Assembly: GCA_035513275.1 (NCBI GenBank)
Contig: DATKCJ010000055.1
Coordinates: 1 to 22,341, forward strand
Length of the DNA stretch: 22,341 nucleotides
Direction: 5' to 3'
From: DATKCJ01 sp035513275
GTDB lineage: Bacteria; Verrucomicrobiota; Verrucomicrobiia; Opitutales; Opitutaceae
The translations under genes and the position numbers were made by a program. Below the pieces are notes generated by a model. That model had not been told where the DNA came from and made no database searches. It saw only the letters and a list, made by a program, of their open reading frames with translations. How positions within the stretch are numbered: the first letter of the stretch is position 1; every line of letters begins with the position of its first letter. Shown one piece after another: positions 1-6,259 of the stretch.

Positions 1-2
1 GG

Positions 3-120
3 GTAGGAGCCCGCTCGCGGGCGATTGCCTTCGTGTAGGTGGCGCGCTTGCCGCGCCACGTTGCGCGCAAGCGCACAACCTACTGTAAGGACACGGAATC
101 GCCCGCAAGCGGGCTCCTAC
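3..120. repeat. Nested palindromic REP/MITE-like element
   Basis: Two 24-base arms at 3-26 and 97-120 are inverted copies with a single mismatch. Each arm holds its own small hairpin (cccgc/gcggg). Inside, a second inverted pair, gtaggt at 35-40 and acctac at 78-83, encloses two further hairpins: ggcgcg/cgcgcc at 41-57 and tgcgc/gcgca at 62-75. Such nested palindromes next to a terminator are typical of REP/BIME-type elements mobilised by RAYT transposases. No transposase is visible here. It may fold into a cruciform or add to transcription termination downstream of rpmB. Confidence 0.7.
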
Positions 121-138
121 CTCCGAATGCACAGCCAA

Positions 139-173
139 CAAAAACCCCGGCGGCGCGGGGCGCCACCGGGGTT
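139..173 (-). terminator. Rho-independent terminator of rpmB
   Basis: On the minus strand the stem AACCCCGG (173-166) pairs with CCGGGGTT (150-143). An inner GGCG/CGCC pairing extends it, and it is followed by a T-rich run (plus-strand aacaaaaa at 137-144). It starts about 27 bases after the rpmB stop codon, as expected for an intrinsic terminator. Confidence 0.75.
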
Positions 174-199
174 GCGGAGAGTTCGCTACAGATTTGTTA

Positions 200-430
200 T
201 CAGGCCTTTACGATCATTCCAGCCTTGATGGCCTTCACCGAGACGGTCATGCGCTTCACCTGCCCATTGGGGAGGCGGACGCGGATGCGCTGGGTGTTTG
301 GCTTGAAGAGGCGCTTGGTCTTGGCAGTCACGTGCGTGCCGATGCCGCCGCTCTTCTTGGACTGACCCTTGCGATGGATGATGCTGCCCACGCTGGGCCG
401 CTTGCCGGTGATCTCACAGATGTGTGCCAT
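200..430 (-). CDS. rpmB: 50S ribosomal protein L28
   Basis: This 76-residue basic protein begins MAHICEITGKRPSVG, the diagnostic start of bacterial L28. It goes on through a KSGGIGTHV-like middle and an RIRVRLPNG segment typical of the family. L28 binds 23S rRNA in the large ribosomal subunit and is needed for subunit assembly. The length is normal for the family. There is no second zinc-binding cysteine pair (one Cys, residue 5), so it appears to be the C-minus form. It lies 89 bases after the nitrate cluster on the same strand and has its own terminator. It is a housekeeping gene and probably an independent unit, although no clear promoter was recognised in the gap 431-519. Confidence 0.97.
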   Translation of the reverse strand: MAHICEITGKRPSVGSIIHRKGQSKKSGGIGTHVTAKTKRLFKPNTQRIRVRLPNGQVKRMTVSVKAIKAGMIVKA

Positions 431-519
431 GACTCAAATGGGTTGGTTTAAACGGTCGAAAGAACCGGTCGCCCGGGGGTGACGCAAGAGTTTTCTTGGA
501 AGGGCGCCCGGCAGCGGAG

Positions 520-2808
520 TCACTCTTGGCTCAGCCGCTCCAGTCGCACCGCGCAGGCCTTGTAGGCGGGCTGGCGCGAATGAGGGTCGAACGCGGGGAA
601 CGTGAGCCGGTTAACCTCCGGGAAGTGCATCGGGATGAACACCTGACCGCGCTGCACAGACGGCGTCAACTGCGCGGCGGCCTCGGTCGTCCCGCGTCGC
701 GACGAAACTCGCACCCGGTCACCATTGGCGATGCCGGCCGGACCGGCGTCGGCAGGGTGGATTTCGATCCAGGCCGAGTTTGGCGCCAGTTTTTGCAGGA
801 CCGCGCTCTTCGCCGTGCGCGATCCGGTGTGCCATTGGGCCGAAGAGCCGCGACCAGTGATGAGGACAAACGGGTAATCGCGATTGGCACCCTCGGGAAG
901 CGGCGACGGCGGATCGAAGACAAATCGCGCGCGGCCGTCCGGTGTGAAGAAGCGACCGTCGGCGAACAAGCGACGCTCGTGCGTCGCCGGAGATCGGAGA
1001 TCGGAGTTCGGAGTTTGGGCAGTGTCGGACGTCTGTCCGATCTCCGAACTCCGAACTCCGAACTTCGACACGAGCGCGTCCGCGCTCGTGAAGGGCCATT
1101 GTATCCCGCCTTCGGCCTCAATGTGGTCGTAGTCGCGAATGCCGCCGATGTCGAAGGGCCGCCCCGCCGAAAGCGCGCGCATGATCGCAAACGCCGCCGC
1201 CGGATCGCGCCACTGGCGAAACATCCCGCCGCAGCCCCAGCCCTCGGCGATGAGCTTGAATATGGCAAAGTCGCTCAGCGCTTCTCCCGGCGCGCGCGAC
1301 ACCTTGCGGATCACGCCGAGTCGGCGCTCGGAGTTGATGAATGTGCCCTCTTTCTCGCCCCAGCCAGCCGCGGGCAGCACGAGGTCGGCCATGCGCGCCG
1401 TTTCGGTCGTCGCATACATGTCCTGCACGACGAGGAAGTCCAGTTTGCGCCGCAGCTCGGCGAATCCGCAGTGCGAGATCCACGAGTGTGCGGTGTTTGT
1501 AGCCACGATCCACAGCGCGCGTACGCCGCCGGTCGCGATTCGACCGAGTATCTGATCGTAGGCGCGGCTCGCGGCGGTCGGGATCCGCTTCTCGTCGAGT
1601 CCAAGCACCGAGGCCACGTGCGCACGATGGTCGGGATTCGCGAAGTCGTGTCCGCCGATGAGCGACGTCGCGTTTCCAAACAGGCGAGATCCCATCGCGT
1701 TGCACTGACCGGTGATCGAGTTGGCCCCCGTGCCGGGCCGGCCGATCTGGCCGGTCATGAGCGCGAGATTGATGATCGCCTGGGCCGTGCGCGTGGCCTG
1801 GTGACTCTGGTTCACGCCCATCGTCCACCAGAGGGAAACGCGTTCGCGTGTCCCGATCAGAGTGGCCAGTTGCTCGAGCGTGGACTCGGAGACTCCGGTA
1901 TCGGCGACGACGCGCGCTGGCGTGAAGTCGCGCAAGAACGTTTCAAATTCATCGAACCCTGTCGTGTGCGCCGCGATGAAGTCGCGGTCGATCCAGCCGC
2001 GGGACACGAGGAGATGTGCGATGCCGTAAAGCAGCGCGAGGTCGCCGCCCGGACAGACAGGCACGTGAAGCGTCGCCGCCATCGCGGTCTCGGTGCGGCG
2101 CGGATCGATGACGACAGTCGAAGGGTTGCGCCTGTTGCGCATCACGCGCTGCCACATGATCGGGTGCGCGATGCATGGGTTCGCGCCGACGAAGACGAGC
2201 AAATCGCTCTCCTCAAAATCCGCGTAGGTGAACGGTGGCGCGTCGAAGCCGAACGACTGCTTGTAGGCGACGTGCGAGGTCGCCATGCACTGGCGCGTGT
2301 TGCTGTCGAGGTCGGCGATTCCCATGCCGAACTTCGCGAGCGCGCCGAGCAGCGCCATCTCCTCGGTCGTGATCTGCCCTGTGCTCAACGCGGCGACGCT
2401 CGCGGCACCGTGCCTCGCCTGCACGCCCTTCATGCGCGAGCAGAATTCGGCAATCGCGCGCTCCCACGAAACGGGTTCAAGCTGCCCTTTCGCGTTTCTC
2501 AGCAGCGGAGTGGTCGCGCGATCGTGCGCGACGAGCGGTGTGAGGGCCTCCCAGCCTTTCGGGCAGGCCATCCCGAGATTCACCGGGTGATCCGGATCGG
2601 GCGTGAGGTTGATCGCCTGACCCGACTCATCGAGGTGCACGAGCAGCGAACAACCCGTGCTGCAAAAACCGCAGACGCTCTTCGCGGTCGACGCGGGCTG
2701 GAGCCGTCCGGGCACGCGACCCAGACCGAACTCCGCGGGCCGCAGCACGAGTTCGCTCGTCATCGGGCCGTCGTGTGCCCGCAGGAGATTCTCGACGACC
2801 GTCTTCAC
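520..2808 (-). CDS. nasA: Assimilatory nitrate reductase catalytic subunit (NasA-type Mo-bisMGD enzyme)
   Basis: This cytoplasmic molybdoenzyme reduces nitrate to nitrite. With the GTG start at 2808 it has 762 residues. An N-terminal [4Fe-4S] site is formed by Cys46, 49, 53 and 82 (CGFCSTGC, then CPKG). The likely molybdenum ligand is Cys174 in SNTRQCMATSH, the NasA/NarB arrangement. GQCNAMGSR further on is the cofactor-binding motif of this family, and a molydopterin-dinucleotide-binding domain ends the protein. There is no Tat signal, so it should be cytoplasmic. GTG 2808 overlaps the preceding TGA as GTGA; ATG 2763 is the alternative start. Residues about 580-606 are encoded by a heptamer-repeat insertion in a linker. 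The gene is the last of the cluster and directly follows the DmsB-DmsC-like partner. Formate dehydrogenase-like relatives are less likely because the ligand is Cys, not Sec. Confidence 0.9.
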   Translation of the reverse strand: MKTVVENLLRAHDGPMTSELVLRPAEFGLGRVPGRLQPASTAKSVCGFCSTGCSLLVHLDESGQAINLTPDPDHPVNLGMACPKGWEALTPLVAHDRATTPLLRNAKGQLEPVSWERAIAEFCSRMKGVQARHGAASVAALSTGQITTEEMALLGALAKFGMGIADLDSNTRQCMATSHVAYKQSFGFDAPPFTYADFEESDLLVFVGANPCIAHPIMWQRVMRNRRNPSTVVIDPRRTETAMAATLHVPVCPGGDLALLYGIAHLLVSRGWIDRDFIAAHTTGFDEFETFLRDFTPARVVADTGVSESTLEQLATLIGTRERVSLWWTMGVNQSHQATRTAQAIINLALMTGQIGRPGTGANSITGQCNAMGSRLFGNATSLIGGHDFANPDHRAHVASVLGLDEKRIPTAASRAYDQILGRIATGGVRALWIVATNTAHSWISHCGFAELRRKLDFLVVQDMYATTETARMADLVLPAAGWGEKEGTFINSERRLGVIRKVSRAPGEALSDFAIFKLIAEGWGCGGMFRQWRDPAAAFAIMRALSAGRPFDIGGIRDYDHIEAEGGIQWPFTSADALVSKFGVRSSEIGQTSDTAQTPNSDLRSPATHERRLFADGRFFTPDGRARFVFDPPSPLPEGANRDYPFVLITGRGSSAQWHTGSRTAKSAVLQKLAPNSAWIEIHPADAGPAGIANGDRVRVSSRRGTTEAAAQLTPSVQRGQVFIPMHFPEVNRLTFPAFDPHSRQPAYKACAVRLERLSQE
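989..1067. repeat. Inverted heptamer array inside nasA
   Basis: Plus-strand units of tcggaga/tcggagt run from 989 to 1014. The complementary form, tccgaac/ctccgaa, runs from 1037 to 1067. A perfect hairpin TCGGAC-GTCT-GTCCGA (1025-1040) sits at the centre. The arms pair exactly over 13 bases (1001-1013 with 1042-1054). It keeps the reading frame and encodes a Ser/Asn/Arg-rich linker. Confidence 0.8.
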
Positions 2809-4340
2809 GATGCGCCCGCCCCTGGCATCTTCGATCCGTCGATCGCGCGGAAGAAGAGAATCCGCTCGGCGAGCTCGCCCGCCACGATGAAAGCCGCGCC
2901 GACAGGCCACGCGCCCGTCTCTCCCAATGCGGCCGCTGCCAGGAGGAGCAGGCCGGTTCCGCCGAGAAGGCTGCGCATGCGAAATGCGAAACGCAGGGCG
3001 CCCGACTCGAGTGCGCGCGTTTCCCATGGGCCGCGCGCGAGAGCGATCCGATCGATGGCGAGCTTGAGCGCGGCCGCAGCCAGGCCGGCGATGGGACTGA
3101 CCGCCAGCCCGGCGGCGAGCATGACTGTGCCGGCGAACCTCGCACTCACCGACGCGGCGCTCCATCCGCGACGCCCTGTGTCGATGTAGATCATCGCCGA
3201 ACAGAAGACGCCCACGGATCCGATCGCGAATGCCGCGATCTCGATCGCGGGCAGTTGCGTGAACACCGCAGCCGCCAGCGCGCCGAACCACCCGCCGAAC
3301 ACGACCGCCTCGCGGCTCAGCCACGAACGGCGCAGCCCGAGAAAGACACGCCACGCGCGAAGCGGCCGGCCTAGATGGGCGACGCTCGCCGCAAGCGCCG
3401 CCCCGAGCATCCCCAGCGCGACCGCGCCCCAGGGAAACGACGAGGTGTTTGTAACGTAATACGTTACAAACAGCGCAGCCGCCTGCGCGCCGAGTGCGAG
3501 CTGGGAGAGGGTGAGGAGGACGGCGAGCGGCGTGTGCCCGGGCTGCACGCGCGCGATACCGGCATCGGCCGCAGCGGCGCTTGTAGGGATCTCACGCTCC
3601 GACACATAGCGCGTGGTCGGCAGCGTGATCGCGCCGTCGGGTGCGGCTGCGAGGAAGTCGGAGGTCGGAGTTCGGAGATTGGAGTTCGAAGATTGGAGTT
3701 GGGAGGCAGGAGAAGAGGAGACACTCACAATCCGGATCGCGTGCGTCGGGCACGCCTGCACGCAAGCGGGTGCCTCGCCTGCGCCGAGACGCTGGTGGCA
3801 CATGTCGCATTTGCGGACGATGCCCAGGCGCTTGTTGTATTTCGGAACGTCGTAGGGGCACTTCAGGATGCAATACTGGCAGCCGATGCATTGATCATCG
3901 AGGTGTCGCACGATGCCGGTGAGCGGATCCTTCTCGTAGGCGAGCACGGGGCAGCCGTTCATGCAGCCCGGGTCGGCACAGTGATGACACGCCGTCGTGA
4001 TCGTCTGCTGGTAGGCTGCGCCGTCTTGTTGAAACCCTGTGATGAGGCCCACGTCGCGCCACGACTCGGTTTCGTCGAGGCCGTTCAACGAGTGGCACGC
4101 GACGACGCACGCCTTGCAGCCGGTGCACTTGTCGAGATTGACCTCAAATGCGTATTGCTCGCCGGGCGCCGGCGCGGTGAGAGGGATCAGGCTCCGGAAA
4201 TTTTCGATTTTCGATTTTCGATTCTCGATTTGATCGAAGGCGACGCCCGCACGCGCAGCGGGAGTCTGCAACCGGCCCTGCTCAGCAAGGAGATTGCCGA
4301 TCAGATCGACGAGCGGCGGTGGGTCGTTTGGGGCGACCAT
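2805..4340 (-). CDS. DmsB-DmsC fusion: four-cluster ferredoxin subunit plus membrane quinol-oxidising anchor
   Basis: The 511-residue protein joins two subunits that are normally separate. Residues 66-200 carry 16 cysteines in four groups (72/75/78/82, 118/121/126/130, 151/154/157/161, 178/181/193/197). This is the DmsB pattern for four [4Fe-4S] clusters. From about residue 267 to the end there are roughly eight hydrophobic segments, finishing with a DmsC-like GELAERILFF segment. In the DMSO reductase family DmsC takes electrons from menaquinol and DmsB passes them to the Mo subunit. The 1-base gap to cysJ and the GTGA overlap with nasA suggest it is the NasA electron donor (inference). Two repeat-encoded patches lie in linkers, near residues 35-48 and 208-228. 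Family assignment is firm; the physiological partner is not proven. Confidence 0.88.
   Translation of the reverse strand: MVAPNDPPPLVDLIGNLLAEQGRLQTPAARAGVAFDQIENRKSKIENFRSLIPLTAPAPGEQYAFEVNLDKCTGCKACVVACHSLNGLDETESWRDVGLITGFQQDGAAYQQTITTACHHCADPGCMNGCPVLAYEKDPLTGIVRHLDDQCIGCQYCILKCPYDVPKYNKRLGIVRKCDMCHQRLGAGEAPACVQACPTHAIRIVSVSSSPASQLQSSNSNLRTPTSDFLAAAPDGAITLPTTRYVSEREIPTSAAAADAGIARVQPGHTPLAVLLTLSQLALGAQAAALFVTYYVTNTSSFPWGAVALGMLGAALAASVAHLGRPLRAWRVFLGLRRSWLSREAVVFGGWFGALAAAVFTQLPAIEIAAFAIGSVGVFCSAMIYIDTGRRGWSAASVSARFAGTVMLAAGLAVSPIAGLAAAALKLAIDRIALARGPWETRALESGALRFAFRMRSLLGGTGLLLLAAAALGETGAWPVGAAFIVAGELAERILFFRAIDGSKMPGAGAS
3657..3710. repeat. Heptamer-type repeat inside the DmsB-DmsC fusion gene
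   Basis: Units of the tcggagt/tcggaga/ttggagt type run in tandem. They encode a Ser/Asn/Leu-rich stretch exactly between the ferredoxin part and the membrane part of the fusion, without breaking the frame. Confidence 0.75.
4197..4237. repeat. TCGATTT heptamer repeat near the DmsB-DmsC start
   Basis: About five copies of tcgattt/tcgattc follow one another. On the coding strand they give IENRKSKIENF, a seven-residue period matching three DNA heptamers per turn of the peptide repeat. It lies before the first iron-sulfur cysteine. Confidence 0.8.
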
Positions 4341-4341
4341 C

Positions 4342-6135
4342 TTAGTAGACGTCGCGCTGGTAGCGTTTCGCGGCTTTGAGCGACTTCACATAATCGGCTG
4401 CTTTCTCGGCAGGCATGCTTCCCGCAGACTCGACGACCTTGTGCAATGCTGTGTCTACATCGCGCGCCATCCGCGAGGCATCACCGCACACGTAGAAATG
4501 CGCGCCCGCCTCGAGCCACGCGAAGAGTTCGGCGGCGTTCTCGAGCATGCGATCCTGCACATAGACCTTCGCGGCTTGGTCGCGCGACCACGCGAGATCG
4601 AGTCGCGTGAGCAGGCCTGAGGATTTCATTGCGAGCAGTTCGTTCCGATACAGGAAATCGGTCGCCTCGTGCTGGTCGCCGAAAAACAGCCAGTTCTTTC
4701 CCGTCGCGCCGGTCACCTCGCGCTCCTCGAGAAACGCGCGGAACGGCGCGATGCCCGTGCCCGGCCCGACCATGATCATCGGCGTGGAGCCGTCCGCCGG
4801 AGGACGAAAGGAACTGCTCGCGTGCACGAACACCGGCGCCGTGCCGCCGGCGAGTGCGCGCTCAGCGAGGAACATCGAGCACACGCCCTTGCGCACGCGA
4901 CCTCCGAGTTCGTAGCGCAGCGCGCCGACGGTGAGATGCACCTGGCCTGGATGTTTCCGCGGCGACGAGGCGATGGAGTAGAGTCGCGGCTGCAGCTTGC
5001 GAAGTGCACCGACAAACTCCGCGGGCGACAGGACTTTCGAGTTTGGACTTTGGATCTTCGATTGAAGAAGAACGTCGATGACGTGGTGCGGCGTGGCGTC
5101 CGGCTCCGTCGCCCTGCCGCCAGCGGCGACAGGGAGCATAAGCGCCAGCAGCTCCGGCGTCGGCTTGCCGAGATCATAGAGTTCGGTGAGCGCACGCCGG
5201 AATGAGGCCGTGCCGCCGTCGGGTGTCGGCACGGCCTCCTCTCCGTCGCACCTCAACCCAGCAAGCATGTCTGCAACAAGACCGGGACAGTTTCTAGGAA
5301 ACACGCCGAGTGCATCGCCCGGATTGTAGGCGAGCCCCGAATTCTCGAGGGAGAACTCGACATGGTTCACCTCCTTCTTCGATCCGGCGCCGTTGAGGCA
5401 GCGGACGGTGAGCACGGGAGCGAGAAAAGGATTTGAGCGGCTAAAACCGCTCGAATCGGAGATCGAAGATTGGAGTTCGGAGTTCGTGGTTTCGATTTGC
5501 TGAGCCGATCTCCCATCTCCGATTTTCGACTCTCCGAATGTCTGAAGGGCATTCTCGGCCCACGCGGCAAACTTTACGTCGTAGTCGAGTTCGCACTCAG
5601 CGCAGGGCGAGACGCGCTGTGCTCCGAGCTTTTCTAGAAACGCATCGAAGTCCTTTCCGCACTGGCAGAACTGCGTGTAATTGGTGTCGCCAAGGGCGCA
5701 CACGGAGAAGCGGACGTTTGGGAGCGGCGGGGCGGCGTCGGGCTTGAGATTCGAGACCTGGGATTTCAGCGCGTCGTAAAGTTCCTTCGCGTTGTCGGGC
5801 GGCTCGCCGTCGCCGTAGGTGCTTGTGATGACAAGCAAGTTGGCGTGGCTCGCGAGGCTCTCGAGATTCACCTGGGCCATGTCGATCACCGTCGCCGCGA
5901 AGCCGCGCTTGCCCGCCTGCTTCGCGAGTTTCTTGGCGAGGCTCTCCGCGGTGCCGGTTTGGGAGCCGAACAGGATCGTCAGAGGCTGCAAGGCAGCCTC
6001 TGAATTTGAGATTCCAGATTTGAGATTTGAAACCCTTGCGGATTCGCCGCGCGAAAACACGCCTGCGAAGAATCCATTCAGCCACGCGCGCTGCTCGGGC
6101 GTGAAGGGGGCGGTGTCGGGGATGACGGGGTGCAT
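4342..6135 (-). CDS. CysJ-like NADPH-dependent diflavin reductase (partner of the nitrite/sulfite reductase)
   Basis: The 597-residue protein has the cytochrome P450 reductase/CysJ layout. A flavodoxin domain (about 51-200) shows FMN motifs GSQTGTAES and STYGDGEPPDNA. An FAD-binding domain has RLYSIASS and the GVCS turn. An NADPH domain has MVGPGTGIAPFRAF and FYVCGDASRMARDV, ending in the CysJ-type KRYQRDVY. It carries electrons from NADPH through FAD and FMN to a siroheme enzyme. It sits between nirA and the DmsBC/NasA pair, so it probably feeds NirA and possibly NasA. Residues 11-25 form a short motif also found at the start of NirA. The linkers near residues 35-46, 123-132 and 200-228 are encoded by heptamer-type repeats. 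A sulfite reductase role cannot be excluded. Confidence 0.9.
   Translation of the reverse strand: MHPVIPDTAPFTPEQRAWLNGFFAGVFSRGESARVSNLKSGISNSEAALQPLTILFGSQTGTAESLAKKLAKQAGKRGFAATVIDMAQVNLESLASHANLLVITSTYGDGEPPDNAKELYDALKSQVSNLKPDAAPPLPNVRFSVCALGDTNYTQFCQCGKDFDAFLEKLGAQRVSPCAECELDYDVKFAAWAENALQTFGESKIGDGRSAQQIETTNSELQSSISDSSGFSRSNPFLAPVLTVRCLNGAGSKKEVNHVEFSLENSGLAYNPGDALGVFPRNCPGLVADMLAGLRCDGEEAVPTPDGGTASFRRALTELYDLGKPTPELLALMLPVAAGGRATEPDATPHHVIDVLLQSKIQSPNSKVLSPAEFVGALRKLQPRLYSIASSPRKHPGQVHLTVGALRYELGGRVRKGVCSMFLAERALAGGTAPVFVHASSSFRPPADGSTPMIMVGPGTGIAPFRAFLEEREVTGATGKNWLFFGDQHEATDFLYRNELLAMKSSGLLTRLDLAWSRDQAAKVYVQDRMLENAAELFAWLEAGAHFYVCGDASRMARDVDTALHKVVESAGSMPAEKAADYVKSLKAAKRYQRDVY
5031..5064. 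repeat. Heptamer-type repeat inside cysJ (FAD-domain loop)
   Basis: The segment ggactttcgagtttggactt and its neighbours repeat a gactttcga/ggactttgga unit. It encodes SKIQSPNSKV between the FAD connecting region and the RLYSIASS motif. Confidence 0.6.
5451..5538. repeat. Inverted heptamer array inside cysJ (inter-domain linker)
   Basis: gatcgaagattggagttcgg-type units are followed by the inverted form, ccgatctcccatctccgatt, separated by a short core. This is the same design as in nasA. It encodes the linker between the flavodoxin and FAD domains of the reductase. Confidence 0.7.
5741..5768. repeat. Short TTGAGAT-type repeat in the flavodoxin domain of cysJ
   Basis: Three imperfect units (cttgagat, tcgagacc, tgggattt) encode SQVSNLK in a surface loop between the GDGEPPDNA and VRFSVCALGD segments. 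Confidence 0.5.
6001..6031. repeat. TTTGAGA-type repeat near the cysJ start
   Basis: Four imperfect units (tgaatttgag, attccagatt, tgagatttga) encode RVSNLKSGISNSE between the N-terminal motif and the flavodoxin domain. Confidence 0.6.
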
Positions 6136-6259
6136 GAAGTGGAGTTCGGGTCTGGGGTCTCGGGTCTGGGGTCTGGGAATTAAGAATCCTGAGGTCAGTG
6201 GTCCTGTGGTCAGTGGTCTTGTAGTCTCAAGTCTTTTTGTCCGTGGTCCCGTGGTCTCT
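6136..6259. repeat. Degenerate heptamer/octamer tandem repeat between cysJ and nirA
   Basis: The 124-base gap is almost wholly low-complexity repeat. Near 6150-6177, units of the ggtctgg/ggtctcg type alternate. From about 6190 to 6258 the unit changes to ggtcagt/ggtcctgt/ggtcttgt. No promoter, terminator or start codon with a ribosome-binding site is recognisable in it, so the flanking genes are probably still co-transcribed. It belongs to the same class of simple repeats that interrupts the neighbouring coding sequences. Confidence 0.75.

Noticed and set aside
431..519. Terminator after nasA
   Set aside because: A short CAAGA/TCTTG hairpin is present on the minus strand but has no T run. 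The 89-base gap shows no convincing terminator or rpmB promoter.
496..3189. Long plus-strand open frame opposite nasA and dmsBC
   Set aside because: Its Arg/Ala/Gly-rich translation has no domain motifs, and the minus strand carries clear enzymes. GC-rich codon bias opens the antisense frame.
6136..6259. CRISPR array
   Set aside because: Units are 7-8 bases and degenerate, with no constant repeats of 25-40 bases, no spacers and no cas genes.
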